A stretch of 64,000 bases of DNA from Whitmania pigra (lineage: Eukaryota > Annelida > Clitellata > Hirudinida > Haemopidae): positions 2,033,932-2,097,931 of the forward strand of contig JAJTWR010000353.1 of the NCBI GenBank assembly GCA_021613335.1, given 5' to 3'. Below the pieces are notes generated by a model. It was not told where the DNA came from and did not search any database. It saw nothing but the letters and a program-made list of their open reading frames with translations. Position numbers and translations under genes: made by a program. Positions 37,200 to 48,404 of this stretch are shown in pieces (position 1 is the stretch's first letter; each line of letters starts with the position of its first letter).

Positions 37200-37745
37200 T
37201 GTATTAGTAGCTGTGGTCATCTTGAATTAGATCCGATTATGTACCTCAATGGTTCAATCTTGTTTTTCCCTGATGAAGTAAATCTGGAATTAAAAATTGT
37301 TTTATTTTTCTTGCGTAAAAATATTTTCAAGTTTAAAGTGGTTATTGAAAAAAAGATAATAAATGTCAATTATTATGAACAAGTTAAACCTTTCTGGATT
37401 GAAAACTTCAGGCTCTTCCCAATGTTCTGGATCATTTTGAATTGCTTGAATTGATACAATTACCGCCATTCCCTTAGGAATGAAAACATCGTCAATGGTC
37501 ACATCTTTGGCTGCAACTCTGTCAGTCCTGAAAATTTCAACATAGCTTATTGATTCATTAGACGATTAACATTTTGAGACCATGTGTAAAGAAAATTGTT
37601 ACGTATTTATTTATTTTTTTAAGTGGAAATTTAGAAACATATTACCTGGGATTGGCGGGATACATTCTCAAAGTCTCTGAGAAGCACATTTCCAAATACT
37701 CCAAATTTTTGACGAAATCGTAGGTCGGCTCTTCCTGAATTTTAT
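37200..37745 (-). pseudogene. Cytochrome P450 fragment (subtype H)
   Basis: Three exons resemble the gene at the right edge of the window. A haem exon is truncated before the cysteine, replaced beyond ~37235. The PERF exon at ~37389-37530 is well preserved (IPKGMAVIVSIQAIQNDPEHWEEP). The K-helix exon is at ~37648-37738 ([20 protein letters not shown]). Nothing else of the gene follows. It marks the right end of the first block duplication. Confidence 0.8.
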
Positions 37746-38003
37746 ATCATTTGTAGAAAATTAAAAAAAAAATCATTATTTATGTTGTATTTGCATATTG
37801 AACACTTGAGTGATAACTCGTATTTGTAATAAGTCAAGGCCACTTTATTAGAACTGAAACTCGCTGCAACTTCGACTTGAAACGTAAACAAATTCTAGGT
37901 CAAGTGCAACTAAAAGTGGTCCACCATTTTCATGCAGACACATCACCTCTCCTCCAAGTTAAAGTCCCCGGTTGGACTTTTGCCTGAAGCGTACTTGTAT
38001 AAG

Positions 38004-38050
38004 TTTGATTATAGTCCGTTGCATAACTGAGATGATTTGGTCAAATCATC
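38004..38050 (-). mobile_element. SINE-tail retroposon, 47 bp
   Basis: Core GTCCGTTGCATAACTGAG, read in reverse, matches the tail of the SINE at 42970-43098. It is flanked by an exact 11-bp duplication, ACTTGTATAAG (37993-38003 and 38051-38061). Its inner end carries a small inverted repeat, GATGATTTG/CAAATCATC. Confidence 0.75.
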
Positions 38051-38200
38051 ACTTGTATAAGGCTAGCAGAGTTTTTATATTTAAACCGAAGCACTGCTTG
38101 TTGCGGGGTGTAAAAGTGAAAAGAGTTATTTTATAAAGTGTAACAATAGAATAAGTTGCCGCCATGTTATATAAATTGCCAAATGTATGTATTTATTTTG

Positions 38201-38259
38201 ATGAAGTCCAAATCATCTGAGTTATGCAACGGACTATAATCAAATAAATAAATAATAAA
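38201..38259 (+). mobile_element. SINE-tail retroposon, 59 bp
   Basis: Contains GTCCAAATCATCTGAG, then a TATGCAACGGAC core and an (AAAT)n tail, flanked by an exact 11-bp duplication TATTTATTTTG (38190-38200 and 38260-38270). Opposite orientation to the copy at 38004. Confidence 0.75.
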
Positions 38260-38570
38260 TATTTATTTTGCAATTTTTAAGGTTAGACTTACTCAAATAA
38301 AATTATTGCAAATTTGAATAAGAATAGCAGGCTGCTTACAAATCGCTAGCAGGGTGTTTATGTTTAATTAATCTCAATAATATTCGCAATCTCATTCACC
38401 CAAGCTATTTACAAAATCAGCCACTACCCTAGTCGTTCAATAGGAGCATACGAAATTGCCAGCAACTGCCAAGAGATACAATCAACTAAGATTGGGGTTT
38501 TTCTGGATTTGAAGGCCCTCACCTCAATTTCAATATCCGCAAATCATTTCATCGTATAATATAATAATAT

Positions 38571-38754
<184 letters not shown>

Positions 38755-39800
38755 AAAAAATAAGGACAGAACCCATAGTATTCAACCTTGCATCAACAAC
38801 TTACAGATTAAACATGTCACCTCTACCAAATTCCTCGGCATTATTATCGATGATAGGTTAAACTGGTTTTTGCATATCAATTACGTTGCCTCCAAAATTT
38901 CAAAAAACATTGGCATCATGTCAAGAGTCTCTTCATTTGTTGAAAAAAAAATTCTCATTATGCTTTATTATTCTTTAATATATCCTTATCTCATCTATTG
39001 TAATATCGCCTGGGCCTCTACCTATCCCTCTAAACTTATCCACTTACTTACACTCCAAAAAAGAATAATTCGTGCTACATTTTGTCTCCATCCACGTGCC
39101 CATACAAAGGACTTTTTTTTTATTTCAAATGGACTTCTAAATATATATCAGATCAATAAATTCCAAACTTGCCTCTTCATATACAATTATGAACATAACT
39201 TGCTGCCTCCATCCTTTAATAATATGTTTTTAAAATCATCAGATGTCCACTCTTACAATCTTAGATCATCCAATCAATTGAGATCTGAATTTTCCCGTAC
39301 CACCTTCAAAAAATTCTCCATATGTTGCAAAGGTCCACTCTTGTTCTCCTCTCTGCCGTCGTCCCTTGTTTCTCTAAACAGTTCCTCACTATTTAAATCC
39401 CATCTTAAAAAACACATTCTATCCACCTGTTGAACCTGTTATCCACATTTCCACCTTATCATTCATTTTATTACCCTGTTTTTTTCCTCGTTGATTACAT
39501 CGCTTATTCATTATTCCGATTATTCATCGTCTCTCAGTTGTTGCCATTAATTTTCACCTGTCGTTACCATTAGAAGTTTATATACATGCAAAGACCCTTT
39601 CAAACGCCCCTTTAAATTTGTCAAATTGAAACTACCTATCCCCTAGACGGGAATTAATTCCCTTGGGATAGTTCATTAATGAATTTGTGAATCTTTTTTT
39701 GGTGTGATTTTTTTTTGGCTATTTGAATATAGTTTTTTGAAAATAAACGAATTCAAACCTAAAAAAAAAAAAATAAAAAAATAATAATAATAATAATAAT
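38755..39800 (+). mobile_element. 5-prime truncated LINE (CR1/L2-like RT end)
   Basis: The frame is open from the microsatellite junction to TGA 39431-39433. It encodes the C-terminal part of a non-LTR reverse transcriptase: TSTKFLGIIIDDRLNW, then SKISKNIGIMSR, LYYSLIYPYLIYCNIAWAST, LQKRIIRATF. Catalytic YxDD and the endonuclease are missing because of 5-prime truncation. A ~330-bp 3-prime UTR ends in an A-rich (AAT)n tail at 39.76-39.80 kb. The motif order is that of CR1/L2-type elements; the exact clade is uncertain. Confidence 0.85.
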
Positions 39801-39904
39801 ACGTCATCATTCATTATTGAGTAATGACTTCATCCCATGAGAGCTGTGTAACCGACTATGTCGCATAACGGCAGCGCTAACTACATTCAAAAACATAAAT
39901 GCGA

Positions 39905-40465
39905 AGTTCAAGCAGTGATGGGCTTTAACTACTTAAAAATCATAGTTTATATAAATCATAGTTTAAAAATCATTTTTATAATAGTAGTTAACTACAGTAG
40001 TTGTAATAGTATTTAAGTTAATAAAACTTTTATAAAAAAGTAGTTAGTAACTACTCCTTAACTACTTGCATAGTAGTTAACTACTTTTTAACTACTTTTC
40101 CGTTGACATTTGATAAAATTAATTTTCTGGACAATTGAACAAGACATAATTATTAGCATATTTATTTACACTAGTGTCGGTAGTAAGCAAAAGTTGAAAA
40201 CAAAGAAACTATGCTTATAAAGTGATGTACCAAATTGTAAAATTGGAAAAAAATTATTTTTCTTCATTTTATTTTAAAATTTTTTTAAAAGTAGTTAAAA
40301 AGTAGTTAACTATTTGTAGTTAATAACTACTTTAAAAGTAGTTAACTACTATTTTTTAACTACTTTTTTAAGAGTAGTTATTAACTACTTCCTAACTACT
40401 TTAAAGTAGTTATTAACTAGTAGTTAACTACTTATAGTTAGTAATTACCCATCACTGAGTTCAAG
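39905..40465. mobile_element. hAT-type MITE with 8-bp target duplication
   Basis: A 545-bp element, 39913-40457, starts CAGTGATGGGC and ends in the inverse (CCCATCACTG). It is flanked by an exact 8-bp duplication AGTTCAAG (39905-39912, 40458-40465), which is diagnostic of hAT elements. The inside is built of many copies of TAGTTAACTAC and half copies (AACTACTTTT), in both orientations. No protein frame. Confidence 0.9.
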
Positions 40466-41245
40466 TATTAAATTTTATTAATAAATGTAAGCGTAACATG
40501 TGAGAGCCACATAAAGGAACACGCAAGTCCGGCCTGCTACGCCTGTTTCACAGATTGTCTAATGATTTATTCCTGTCCAAAGAATTTGTATTATTAGGGT
40601 TGGGCAATCCACCATTGTTTGAATAATTGAAGCTTATATTTAATAATATATTTATGATCCCGGATCTACTGATCAAGGGCTAGTCTAAAGTCAAGGGGGG
40701 AAATTACGTCCCTGCTCAACATGCTGAAGAACTGAAACTTATGCGCATGTTTGTGCCAAAGATCCATGTACCACGCTCAAAAACTTTCATTGAAGTGAAA
40801 TGTCCTCGATATATTTTCTTCGATGACCTCCACCATTATGAAATATAATTGATTCTTTTTTACGGCATTGAATTTTTTCCAAAATTTGTAGTGATTACAA
40901 GATTTCAATAAAACAATAAAGTTGTTTAAAAAATTGCGTTGCAATGAACTCTGTGTGTTCAACTTTCCGTTTGGATGCTTAACTTCAGAGGTGCTTTCAC
41001 TACTTGTGGTTTGCAGTTTAAACGTCTAAGAAATAATAATTCATTGAATCACAAAGCCGAAGTTAATTCCAGGGATAATCTTAGTGACACTAAACGCAAT
41101 GTCATTAACAAATGATGTTCACATAATAAGTCAATCAAAAGTTATTTTTACTATAAAATATCTGGCTTATTATTTTTTTAATATAAATGATGACAGATAT
41201 TTGTTTTTTGTATTATGTTCCAGTTCGAGAATATATGAAAAACTG
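40466..41245. other. Intergenic, no feature recognised
   Basis: AT-rich DNA between the MITE and the fold-back element. Short open frames on both strands show no motif. Confidence 0.4.
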
Positions 41246-42079
41246 TTTATTTTAACTTGTCTTCCGCCAGCAGACACTTATATAATGGCAAAAACCTAGT
41301 CTTTAACGTAGCTGAAGTTAGCAGACACTCAAATTTAATGCGAAATTTCAAATTATAATATTTAGAAACTACGTTTCAAATGCTTTCCAAAAATGTTTAT
41401 AAATCAATTGACGGAAGATTTTCAAATTTTTGAAGTTATTAGAAATTTGAGGAATTCGTTCAAAATTCTTCTTGCTCAGTAACCACGTCTTTAATACTGA
41501 CGAAATGTGCATCAAAATATTCGTTACGATTTCTACTTTCCAAATATGTATACCTTATTAGCCGAAAAATTTGTGGAACAACATATGTGCTTAAAATATC
41601 GCGAGTCATCTTAAGCGGAAGTCCTTCCATTAATGGAATGTCTTACAAGTCTTCTTACTCAGTAACACGTCTTTAATACTGACGAAATGTGCATCAAAAT
41701 GTTCGTTACGATTTCTACTTTCCAAATATGTATACCTTATTAGCCGAAAAATTTGTGGAACAACATAACTGCTTAAAATATCGCGAGACATCTTAAGCGG
41801 AAGTCCTTCCATTAATGGAATGTCTTGCAAATCTTCTTACTCAGTAACCACGTTTTTACTACTGACGAAATGTGCATCAAAATGTACGTTAATATTTCTA
41901 CTTTCCAAATATGTATACCTACTTAGCCGAAAAATTTAATGGAAGGACTTCCGCTTAAGTTGACTCGCGATATTTTAAGCGGTTATGTTAAATTTGAGTA
42001 TCTGCTAACTTCAGCTACGTTAAAGACTAGGTTTTTACCGTTATATAAGTGTCTGCTGGCGGAAGACAAGTTTATTTTA
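41246..42079. mobile_element. Fold-back element with internal tandem repeats
   Basis: Arms of about 92 bp (41246-41338 and 41988-42079) are inverted copies, sharing CTTCCGCCAGCAGACACTTA. Between them, a unit of 182-183 bp (marker ACTGACGAAATGTGCATC at 41496, 41678 and 41861) repeats about 2.6 times. The last unit ends in a local inversion of the segment TTAAGCGGAAGTCCTTCC. No coding capacity. The target duplication is not clear. Confidence 0.75.
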
Positions 42080-42104
42080 CAAAAAACATAGACGGGTTTA
42101 TTGT

Positions 42105-42210
42105 TTATCAAAATATTATCTACATATTATCTAAATTTAATTACTCATTGATCTTCACCGATGAGAATAAAGAGCCTGCAGGTTGCTTTGTAGAGTAACT
42201 CAACTTGATG
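42105..42210. repeat. Dispersed repeat, partner of 27.94 kb
   Basis: Shares ATCTAAATTTAATTA and the following AATAAAGAG..CAGGTTGC blocks with 27940-28035. Confidence 0.5.
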
Positions 42211-42439
42211 GCAGAATCGGATGCAAAAGTTGAGGTCGATATGCTCTTTTCAATAAAACTGCAGCAAATTTAAAGCTAAAAAAGGATTCATACAAAATGC
42301 ATATCTAAGCTACAATATATTTACAAATTAGCGTCTTAGCTTGAATAATGATTTAAAGCTTACAACAAATCGTGTCACTTCGATTTGATTAAAAAACTAA
42401 TGGAAAAGTTGTCGATAATTAATGCAAGTTTACAACGAA

Positions 42440-43695
42440 CTTCGGAACAAAATTAAAAATCTGGCCAGTGCAATTTTAAGAGGAATTATTATTTTATTAT
42501 TTTGGTGTCATTTATTTTGACATTGGCCGAGCAACTAAAAAGATTTTTAACCATGAAGTTGTCGCATTTTGTTATTTTTCGGAAAAGTTGAGGTTAAATT
42601 ATGCAAGTTTACAACGAATTACAAAATAAAATTAGAAATCTGGCCAGTGCGATTTTAAGAGGAATGTTTGATAATTATTTTGGTGTAATTTATTTTGATA
42701 TTGGTTAAGCAATTAAAAAGATTTTTGACTATGAAGTTGTCGCATTTTGCTGTTTTTCGGAAAAGTTACAGAACAATTATGCAAATTTAAACACAAAAAT
42801 TAAAAATCTAGCCAGGGTGATTTTAAAAAGAATGTTTGATGATTATTTTGGATTAATTAATTAATTGACATTGGTTGATCAACTAAAAAGATTTTTGACC
42901 ATGAAGTTGTCGGAAAAGTTGAGGTTCAATTATACAAGTTTACAACGAATTACAAAACAAAATTAAAAAAAAAATAATATTTTATTAACGTCCGTTGCAT
43001 ATCTAGATGATTAGGACGGTGCACCCGCAGCGGGGTTTGAACCCCGTGCTGCCATGGTGAGAGGAGCAGCCTTAACCGTTAGGCCATGCGGGCGCACCAA
43101 AATTAAAAATCTGACCAATGCGATTTTAAGAGGAATGCTTGATGATTATTTTGGTGTAATTTATTTTGACATTAATCGAGTCGTTAAAAAGATTTTTGAT
43201 CATGAAGTTGCTGCATTTTGTTTTTTTCAGAAAAGTTACAGAACAATTATGCAAATATAAACACAAAAACTATAAATCTGGCCAAGACGATTTTAAGAGG
43301 AATGTTTGATGATTATTTTGATGAACTTTATTTTGGCATTGGCCAAGCAACTAAAAAGATTTTTGACCATGAAGTTGTCGCATTTTGTTGTTTTTCAGAA
43401 AAGTTGAGGTTAAATTATGCAAGTTTACAACGAATTACGAAACAAAATTAAAAATCTGGCCAGTGCGATTTTAAGAAGAATGTTTGATAATTATTTTGGT
43501 GTAATTTATTTTGACATTGGCTTAGCAACTAAAAAGATTTTTGACCATGAATTTGTCGTATTTTGTTGTTTTTTATTCAAATTTCAAAGAAAAATTTAAA
43601 AATCTGGACAGTGCGATTTTAAAATTAATGCTTGTAGATTATTTCTGTGTAATTTACTTTGACATTGGTTGAGTAGTTAAAAAGATTTTTGACAA
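42440..43695 (+). repeat. Satellite, units of 168-178 bp
   Basis: Seven tandem units marked by AGATTTTTGACCATGAAG (starts 42541, 42719, 42889, 43189, 43357, 43535, 43683), each with a CTGGCCAGTGCGATTTTAAG block. Two unit types, ending GAGGTTAAATTATGC or CAGAACAATTATGC, partly alternate. Units are mostly open in one frame (MFDDYFGVIYFDIG, TKKIFDHEVV), but the unit length shifts the frame between units. The interval 42889-43189 is lengthened by a SINE. Confidence 0.85.
42970..43098 (-). mobile_element. Full-length tRNA-derived SINE, 129 bp
   Basis: Minus strand, from 43098: a tRNA-like head with acceptor-like ends GCCCGCA/TGCGGGT, a D-arm GCCTAACGGTTAAGGC and a B box GGGTTCAAACCCC. A 3-prime module follows, with a GTCC..GGAC stem (43017-42990), then an AT-rich tail. 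It is flanked by the 11-bp duplication AAAATTAAAAA (42959-42969, 43099-43109) within a satellite unit whose neighbours show the empty site. Confidence 0.85.
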
Positions 43696-43699
43696 TGGG

Positions 43700-44500
43700 C
43701 TCTAGCCCTGCTAGCATTATTGAAGTAATCAACAGTTACCACAGTTGCTGAGGCATTTTTAACCACTGGATTAGTAGATTTGGAGTACCATTGTGCCGAA
43801 CTACAGATCAAGGGTGACAGTTTGAAAGTAGTCTCTTCAATGCTTTGTCCCACTCTATTGGTTTTCATCGACTACGTACCACTGCTTATCATCCTCAGTC
43901 TAATGGGATGATCGAGCGTTTCCATAGAACACTCAAGACCGCACTTGTGTCTCGAAATGAAGAATGGCTGATAGCACTTCCAATAGTTTGCTTAGCATTG
44001 ATTGCCATACCGACTGAACATGGGTATTCACCGTTTACAACCATGACAGACTCAGACATCTTGATGCCACATGTCTTCTTTCATAAAGCGAATCCTTCTA
44101 CTAAGGAACATTTTGAAGCAATCCAGCAACTCCACAAGCACATGCGTCAACTGGACTTTACAACTCTCTCTGAAGGTATACACCATGGTCGAACCATCCG
44201 CTCCCAGTCAGTTACCTTGCAACCTGGACAATATGTCTGGTTGCGGATAGAGTTCGACAACCTTTAAAGTCTCCATACCAGGGTCCTTACAAAGTCTTTG
44301 ATACCAAGCAAAATATTGTCAAGGTAGAACTTCCCGATAGATCCACCAGTTGTGTTTCGCTGGATCGTGTCAAACTCGCCAAGATGCCAATGACGACGCC
44401 AGGGACGCCTGTCGACCAGACAGCTCTTGCATCCATCACAAATTCTCCCAATAACCCACCTGAACCCCCACGCACAACATCAGGAAAGATGTGTAAAGTT
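43700..44500 (+). pseudogene. Ty3-type retrotransposon integrase remnant
   Basis: Plus-strand frames match the end of a retrotransposon integrase core: WISRFGVPLC, then TTAYHPQSNGMIERFHRTLK, which holds the final catalytic glutamate. A chromodomain-free tail with SPYQGPYKV follows in another frame. There are in-frame stops before 43.84 kb and a frameshift near 44.25 kb. Reverse transcriptase, protease and both LTRs are absent. Its left edge abuts the satellite; its right edge abuts P450 flank sequence. Non-functional. Confidence 0.85.
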
Positions 44501-44920
44501 CTATTAAAAGTCAAGTGTCAGTCTGGTTCATTACTTCATTAAACTTAATCTTGAGCCAACTCTATAGTTATAATTCCAGCTTGAATTTTAGTTAGATACA
44601 CCATCTATAAATGTTTTTTTTGTCATACTTTTAAAAGTTATAATAACTTTAAAACATGCCTACGTGGTTTTTATTTCAGATGGACTGACTCAGATTGAAA
44701 TGTTGAAACAAAAATATCTCCAAATGCCTCAATCATATCTTTGAGTCACACTCTTACTAATAAGGGTTTCTTAAAACAAAATATAATCAAATAATTTCTT
44801 TTATTTTCTCCCATAAATCTATTTAGTTAAAGACACTAAGCAATAAACTGATGCTAATCTTATCTTTAGCAGGATATTGCTGTCAAAATAAAAATTCAAA
44901 TCAATACAATGACTTTGCAG

Positions 44921-47900
44921 CTACTTTCTCTTTTCAACTTGTATTTTTATGCCATTTACAGCTCTCAGAGACATTGATTCAAATACCAAAGGAACCTGAA
45001 ATCAAATAGAAGTTTATCACAACTTTTTACTCAACAATTTTATCTTGCTAAACAAGTTTATGAGCTAAATGGAATCAAAATTCACTGGTGTCTCAGAGCA
45101 GGCAAGAAATTTGAACTTCCTCATCATATTCACTATTGCCATTTTCAGCTCCAAGATGGCCAGTCTCATACCAATGCAGTTCCTGGGTCCAACTCCAAAT
45201 GGCATGTATCTCAAAGGCTCAATCTTGCCTCTCACAGATGGAGCAAATCTGTTAATTTTAAACATTTGTTTTGTCAGCTTCAATTTCAAAGTATTGTTCA
45301 GCAACCAGTCCAACATGATGAAATAATAATATGAAACTAAATCAATAAATTTCAAATATTTAAAGCTTGTTAATAAATAATCATCAAAAAATATTAATTC
45401 ACAAACAAATTAAGATATTACTCAAGTGAAGTTATAGTTTGATGGATATAGTTTTAATTAAATAAATGCAGATACATAAAAACCTTTCTGGGTTAAATAC
45501 TTCTGGATCCTCCCAGTATTCAGGATCATTTTGTAATGCATAGATTGGAATAATAATGCTCATACCTTTAGGAATGAACAAACCATTGATGGTCACGTCT
45601 CTCGATGCAACTCTGTCAGTTCTGCCAAATTTATGTAATTCACAAATGTTCTGATTAATTAAAAAATTTTATTAATAAAAAATTTGGTTCATTTAAATAA
45701 AAAATAAAATCCCATAAAAAAATTTGGTTTCCAGAGATTAAAACGTTATTAACCTTGGTGATGCTGGGTACATCCTTAAAGTCTCAGAGAAGCACATTTC
45801 CAAATACTCCATATCTTTGATGGAATCATAAGTTGGCTCAGTCTAGATTTTATGATAATAAGTAATGAGCATTTTGATCACTTTATTTTGATTAACAATG
45901 AGTTGTATAAAAATGAGTTTCTATTAATATAACTTACCAATTTACCAATTCAAAGGTGTTGAAGAAATTTTTATTTTAACAATTATGCCATTTTTAAATT
46001 ATTGATTGTTTAACTAATATAACCTTTTCTCCCAGTTTTGCAATGATTTCATCATAAAGTCTTTCTTGAATTTCAGGATAGAGGGCCATAATGTAGCCAA
46101 ATAGAGAAAGAGTGCTTGCAGTTGTCTCAAAGCCAGCCAGAAAGAATATAAATCCTTGAGCTAAGAGTTCATCATTTGTCAATCCTAGTAAATCAAATAT
46201 TAAAATAATCAACTCAATTGTAATTTAATGTGTTAAAATTTATTTACAAATTCACCTCTGTTGACTTTAACTGTACCAAAATTCTTCTCTGACTGGCTTT
46301 CACTTTCTTTATTTTCCATGTGAGCAGAAACCATTATATGCAAGAAATCAACATAGCCCTTAAAAATTACTCAGGTTGCATGAAATTGAAAATAGTGTTC
46401 AAACAGCTTTAAGATTTCAATCACTTACAATTACAGTAGTTATATCAGCAACTCAACTCAACTCATCAACAAGCCTAGTGTGAATCCCCATGGAGGTTAC
46501 AAATTAAAACACACATTTTTTTAACGTCATTGCTAACATTTTTAGTCAATCCAATTTGTCTTTCCTTGGCAGCTCTGTCAACCACATTGCAGAAAAAGTT
46601 TGTTATAGACTTATCCATAATTCTGAATCCAAATTTCTCAAAGAAATGGTAGAGCATTGGAGATAATACTATGAGAGTGATGAAATAATAATAAGTACAA
46701 TAACAAAATATCAGAACGATTGCACATATTTATTCAGTTCAAGCTTGCAGCATTCCGCTCTGGGTGATTTGAGTTTAAAAGAATGTAGTTTGAAAGGGAT
46801 AGATAACAAAAAAAAACAAACAATTTCAAAACTTACAATTATAATGACTGAATGCATCTTACAATTATATAAAAACAGCTAACTGAACAACAGCATGGGG
46901 ACATTCAGCTTGAATTTGAACAACTTTGTGGCATTCGTGACAAATTCATTTTTGGGATCGTTGTGGGAATCAATCTGAATGCCAAATGCAGTGCTGGCAA
47001 TCACATCCATTGTATAAGTTCCACACAGCCTGAGGTTTTTTTTAACATATTAAAGGTTATAACTATTTAGGAGTTTACCAATTTCTAATTCATCTTAAAT
47101 AATATGATATTGAATTTAGGAGAGAATAAAAATACAAATTAATTTTCAAATATAATGTCTCACTCTCTGAAATCAAAAACTTCTCCAGAATCAGCTTTGT
47201 TAGAAAGATTTACACACAGAGTGTCACAGCACTGACCCAAATGTGACGATACCTAACACAAAAATCAAAATAAAATTACAACAACATATGACAATACAAT
47301 ATCAGGATATGATAATGAAATCAGTAAATAACTTAAAAATATTTCAATAAAGGTATGTTTTATGTTTCTGCTATAACAGGGATGTTATTCTAAAATTTTA
47401 TTATTTTAAGTAGTTCTAGATGCTCTGGTGCTGCTGTTGAAGTAACTTTAAATTACTTTTCTCATCTTTCCACTACTGAAAGTTGGCGTTAGGATGCCCC
47501 TGACGTGCTTCCAATGGTCATCTTTTAAAAGTATAACCATCTTGTCGAGTGGTGGTCCAAAGATTCCCACATCCAAACGATTTGGAAAGAGATGGAAGTC
47601 TTTTATCAAGATTTGTTTCAGAATTTGGAGCTCATGGATGACAATGGCTGGTCTTTTGCCAAAAAAACACCTTAAAATGGACATCAAAAAGTAAATGTTT
47701 TAAAATCATGGAACAAGATTATGATATAAGTGAAGTTGTGCTGCTGTTTATGATGAAAATTTTTTAATCTTAAAAAAATTGTTACCCTATTATGGGTCCA
47801 TACTTTTTTTTCAGTTCCAAATCATATTTTAGTATTCCCTGGAGATAAATTTTAAAATAACTTTATTTTATTCCAATATAGTGTTGTTTTTACTGATCTA

Positions 47901-48262
47901 GATTTAATTAATCAATCGTTTATTTCATTGATAAGGAAAAATTTATTACCATGGACCAGATTCCAAGCAAGTTTCCCAAAACGGGTATGGGTCTTGGCCC
48001 TTTGATCCCCAATCTTCTGAAGATCCCAAAATTCCATGTGATATATCTGAATTTTTATGCTACTATTTATTTTTTTAAATTTGCTTATATTCTCCAACTT
48101 CATAAATAAAACTTATAAATTTTAAATATAAAAATGTTTTCAATCTTTTCAATATGACATTCCAAATTGTAATCACTTGTAGCATCCAATAATTAATGTA
48201 ATTCCAATTAATATCCAACTCGACAGCCAACTCGGCTTCAAAGCGTCAATCTTCTCGAACAT
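44921..48262 (-). CDS. Cytochrome P450, CYP3 clan, copy D
   Basis: Thirteen-exon gene, ATG 48262 to stop 44921, organised as copy A. Anchor exon at 48262-48177 ([16 protein letters not shown]). Further exons near 47.94-48.04, 47.79-47.85, 47.46-47.67 ([17 protein letters not shown]), 47.17-47.25, 46.88-47.03, 46.54-46.67, 46.26-46.36, 46.02-46.19 (AGFETTAS), 45.76-45.84 ([10 protein letters not shown]), 45.48-45.62, 45.09-45.25 ([10 protein letters not shown]) and 44921-44995. I see no frame break. It is very close to copies A and F, including introns and the 3-prime flank that starts at about 44.55 kb, directly after the Ty3 remnant. Likely an ER monooxygenase of unknown substrate. Confidence 0.9.
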
Positions 48263-48354
48263 TTTAGAAATACGAAACAGCGTCCCAAACCCAGCAAAAA
48301 TTTATTTCGTTTAGCTTTCAACCATTTCACAGTTATGCACATAAGCAGACAATG

Positions 48355-48404
48355 CCTTTTAAATGACAGGTTATTGCACAACAGAGGTTAATAGTGATGT
48401 AATA
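48355..48404 (-). promoter_or_regulatory. Putative promoter of P450 copy D
   Basis: The C/EBP-like TTGTGCAATAA and the TATA-like ATTTAAAAGG are kept; the distal site reads ATTACATCA. Same spacing as in copies A, C and F. Confidence 0.45.

Larger units (their letters stand above)
37746..38570. other. Intergenic with two short retroposons
   Basis: No gene. The stretch carries the SINE-tail insertions at 38004-38050 and 38201-38259. The remainder is unremarkable AT-rich DNA. Confidence 0.5.

Noticed and set aside
41463..41960. CRISPR-like array
   Set aside because: Units of ~183 bp repeat in full without unique spacers, and the host is an animal.
43018..43098. A functional tRNA gene (glutamate-like) on the minus strand
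   Set aside because: Acceptor-like ends and B box are present, but the anticodon and T stems are mispaired and it is followed by the SINE tail and flanked by a target duplication. It is the head of a SINE.
45069..45326. Plus-strand open frames repeatedly opposite the P450 haem exons (also at 23.4, 33.0, 56.8 kb)
   Set aside because: They are shadows of the conserved haem exon, which is well preserved on the minus strand with splice sites and motifs.
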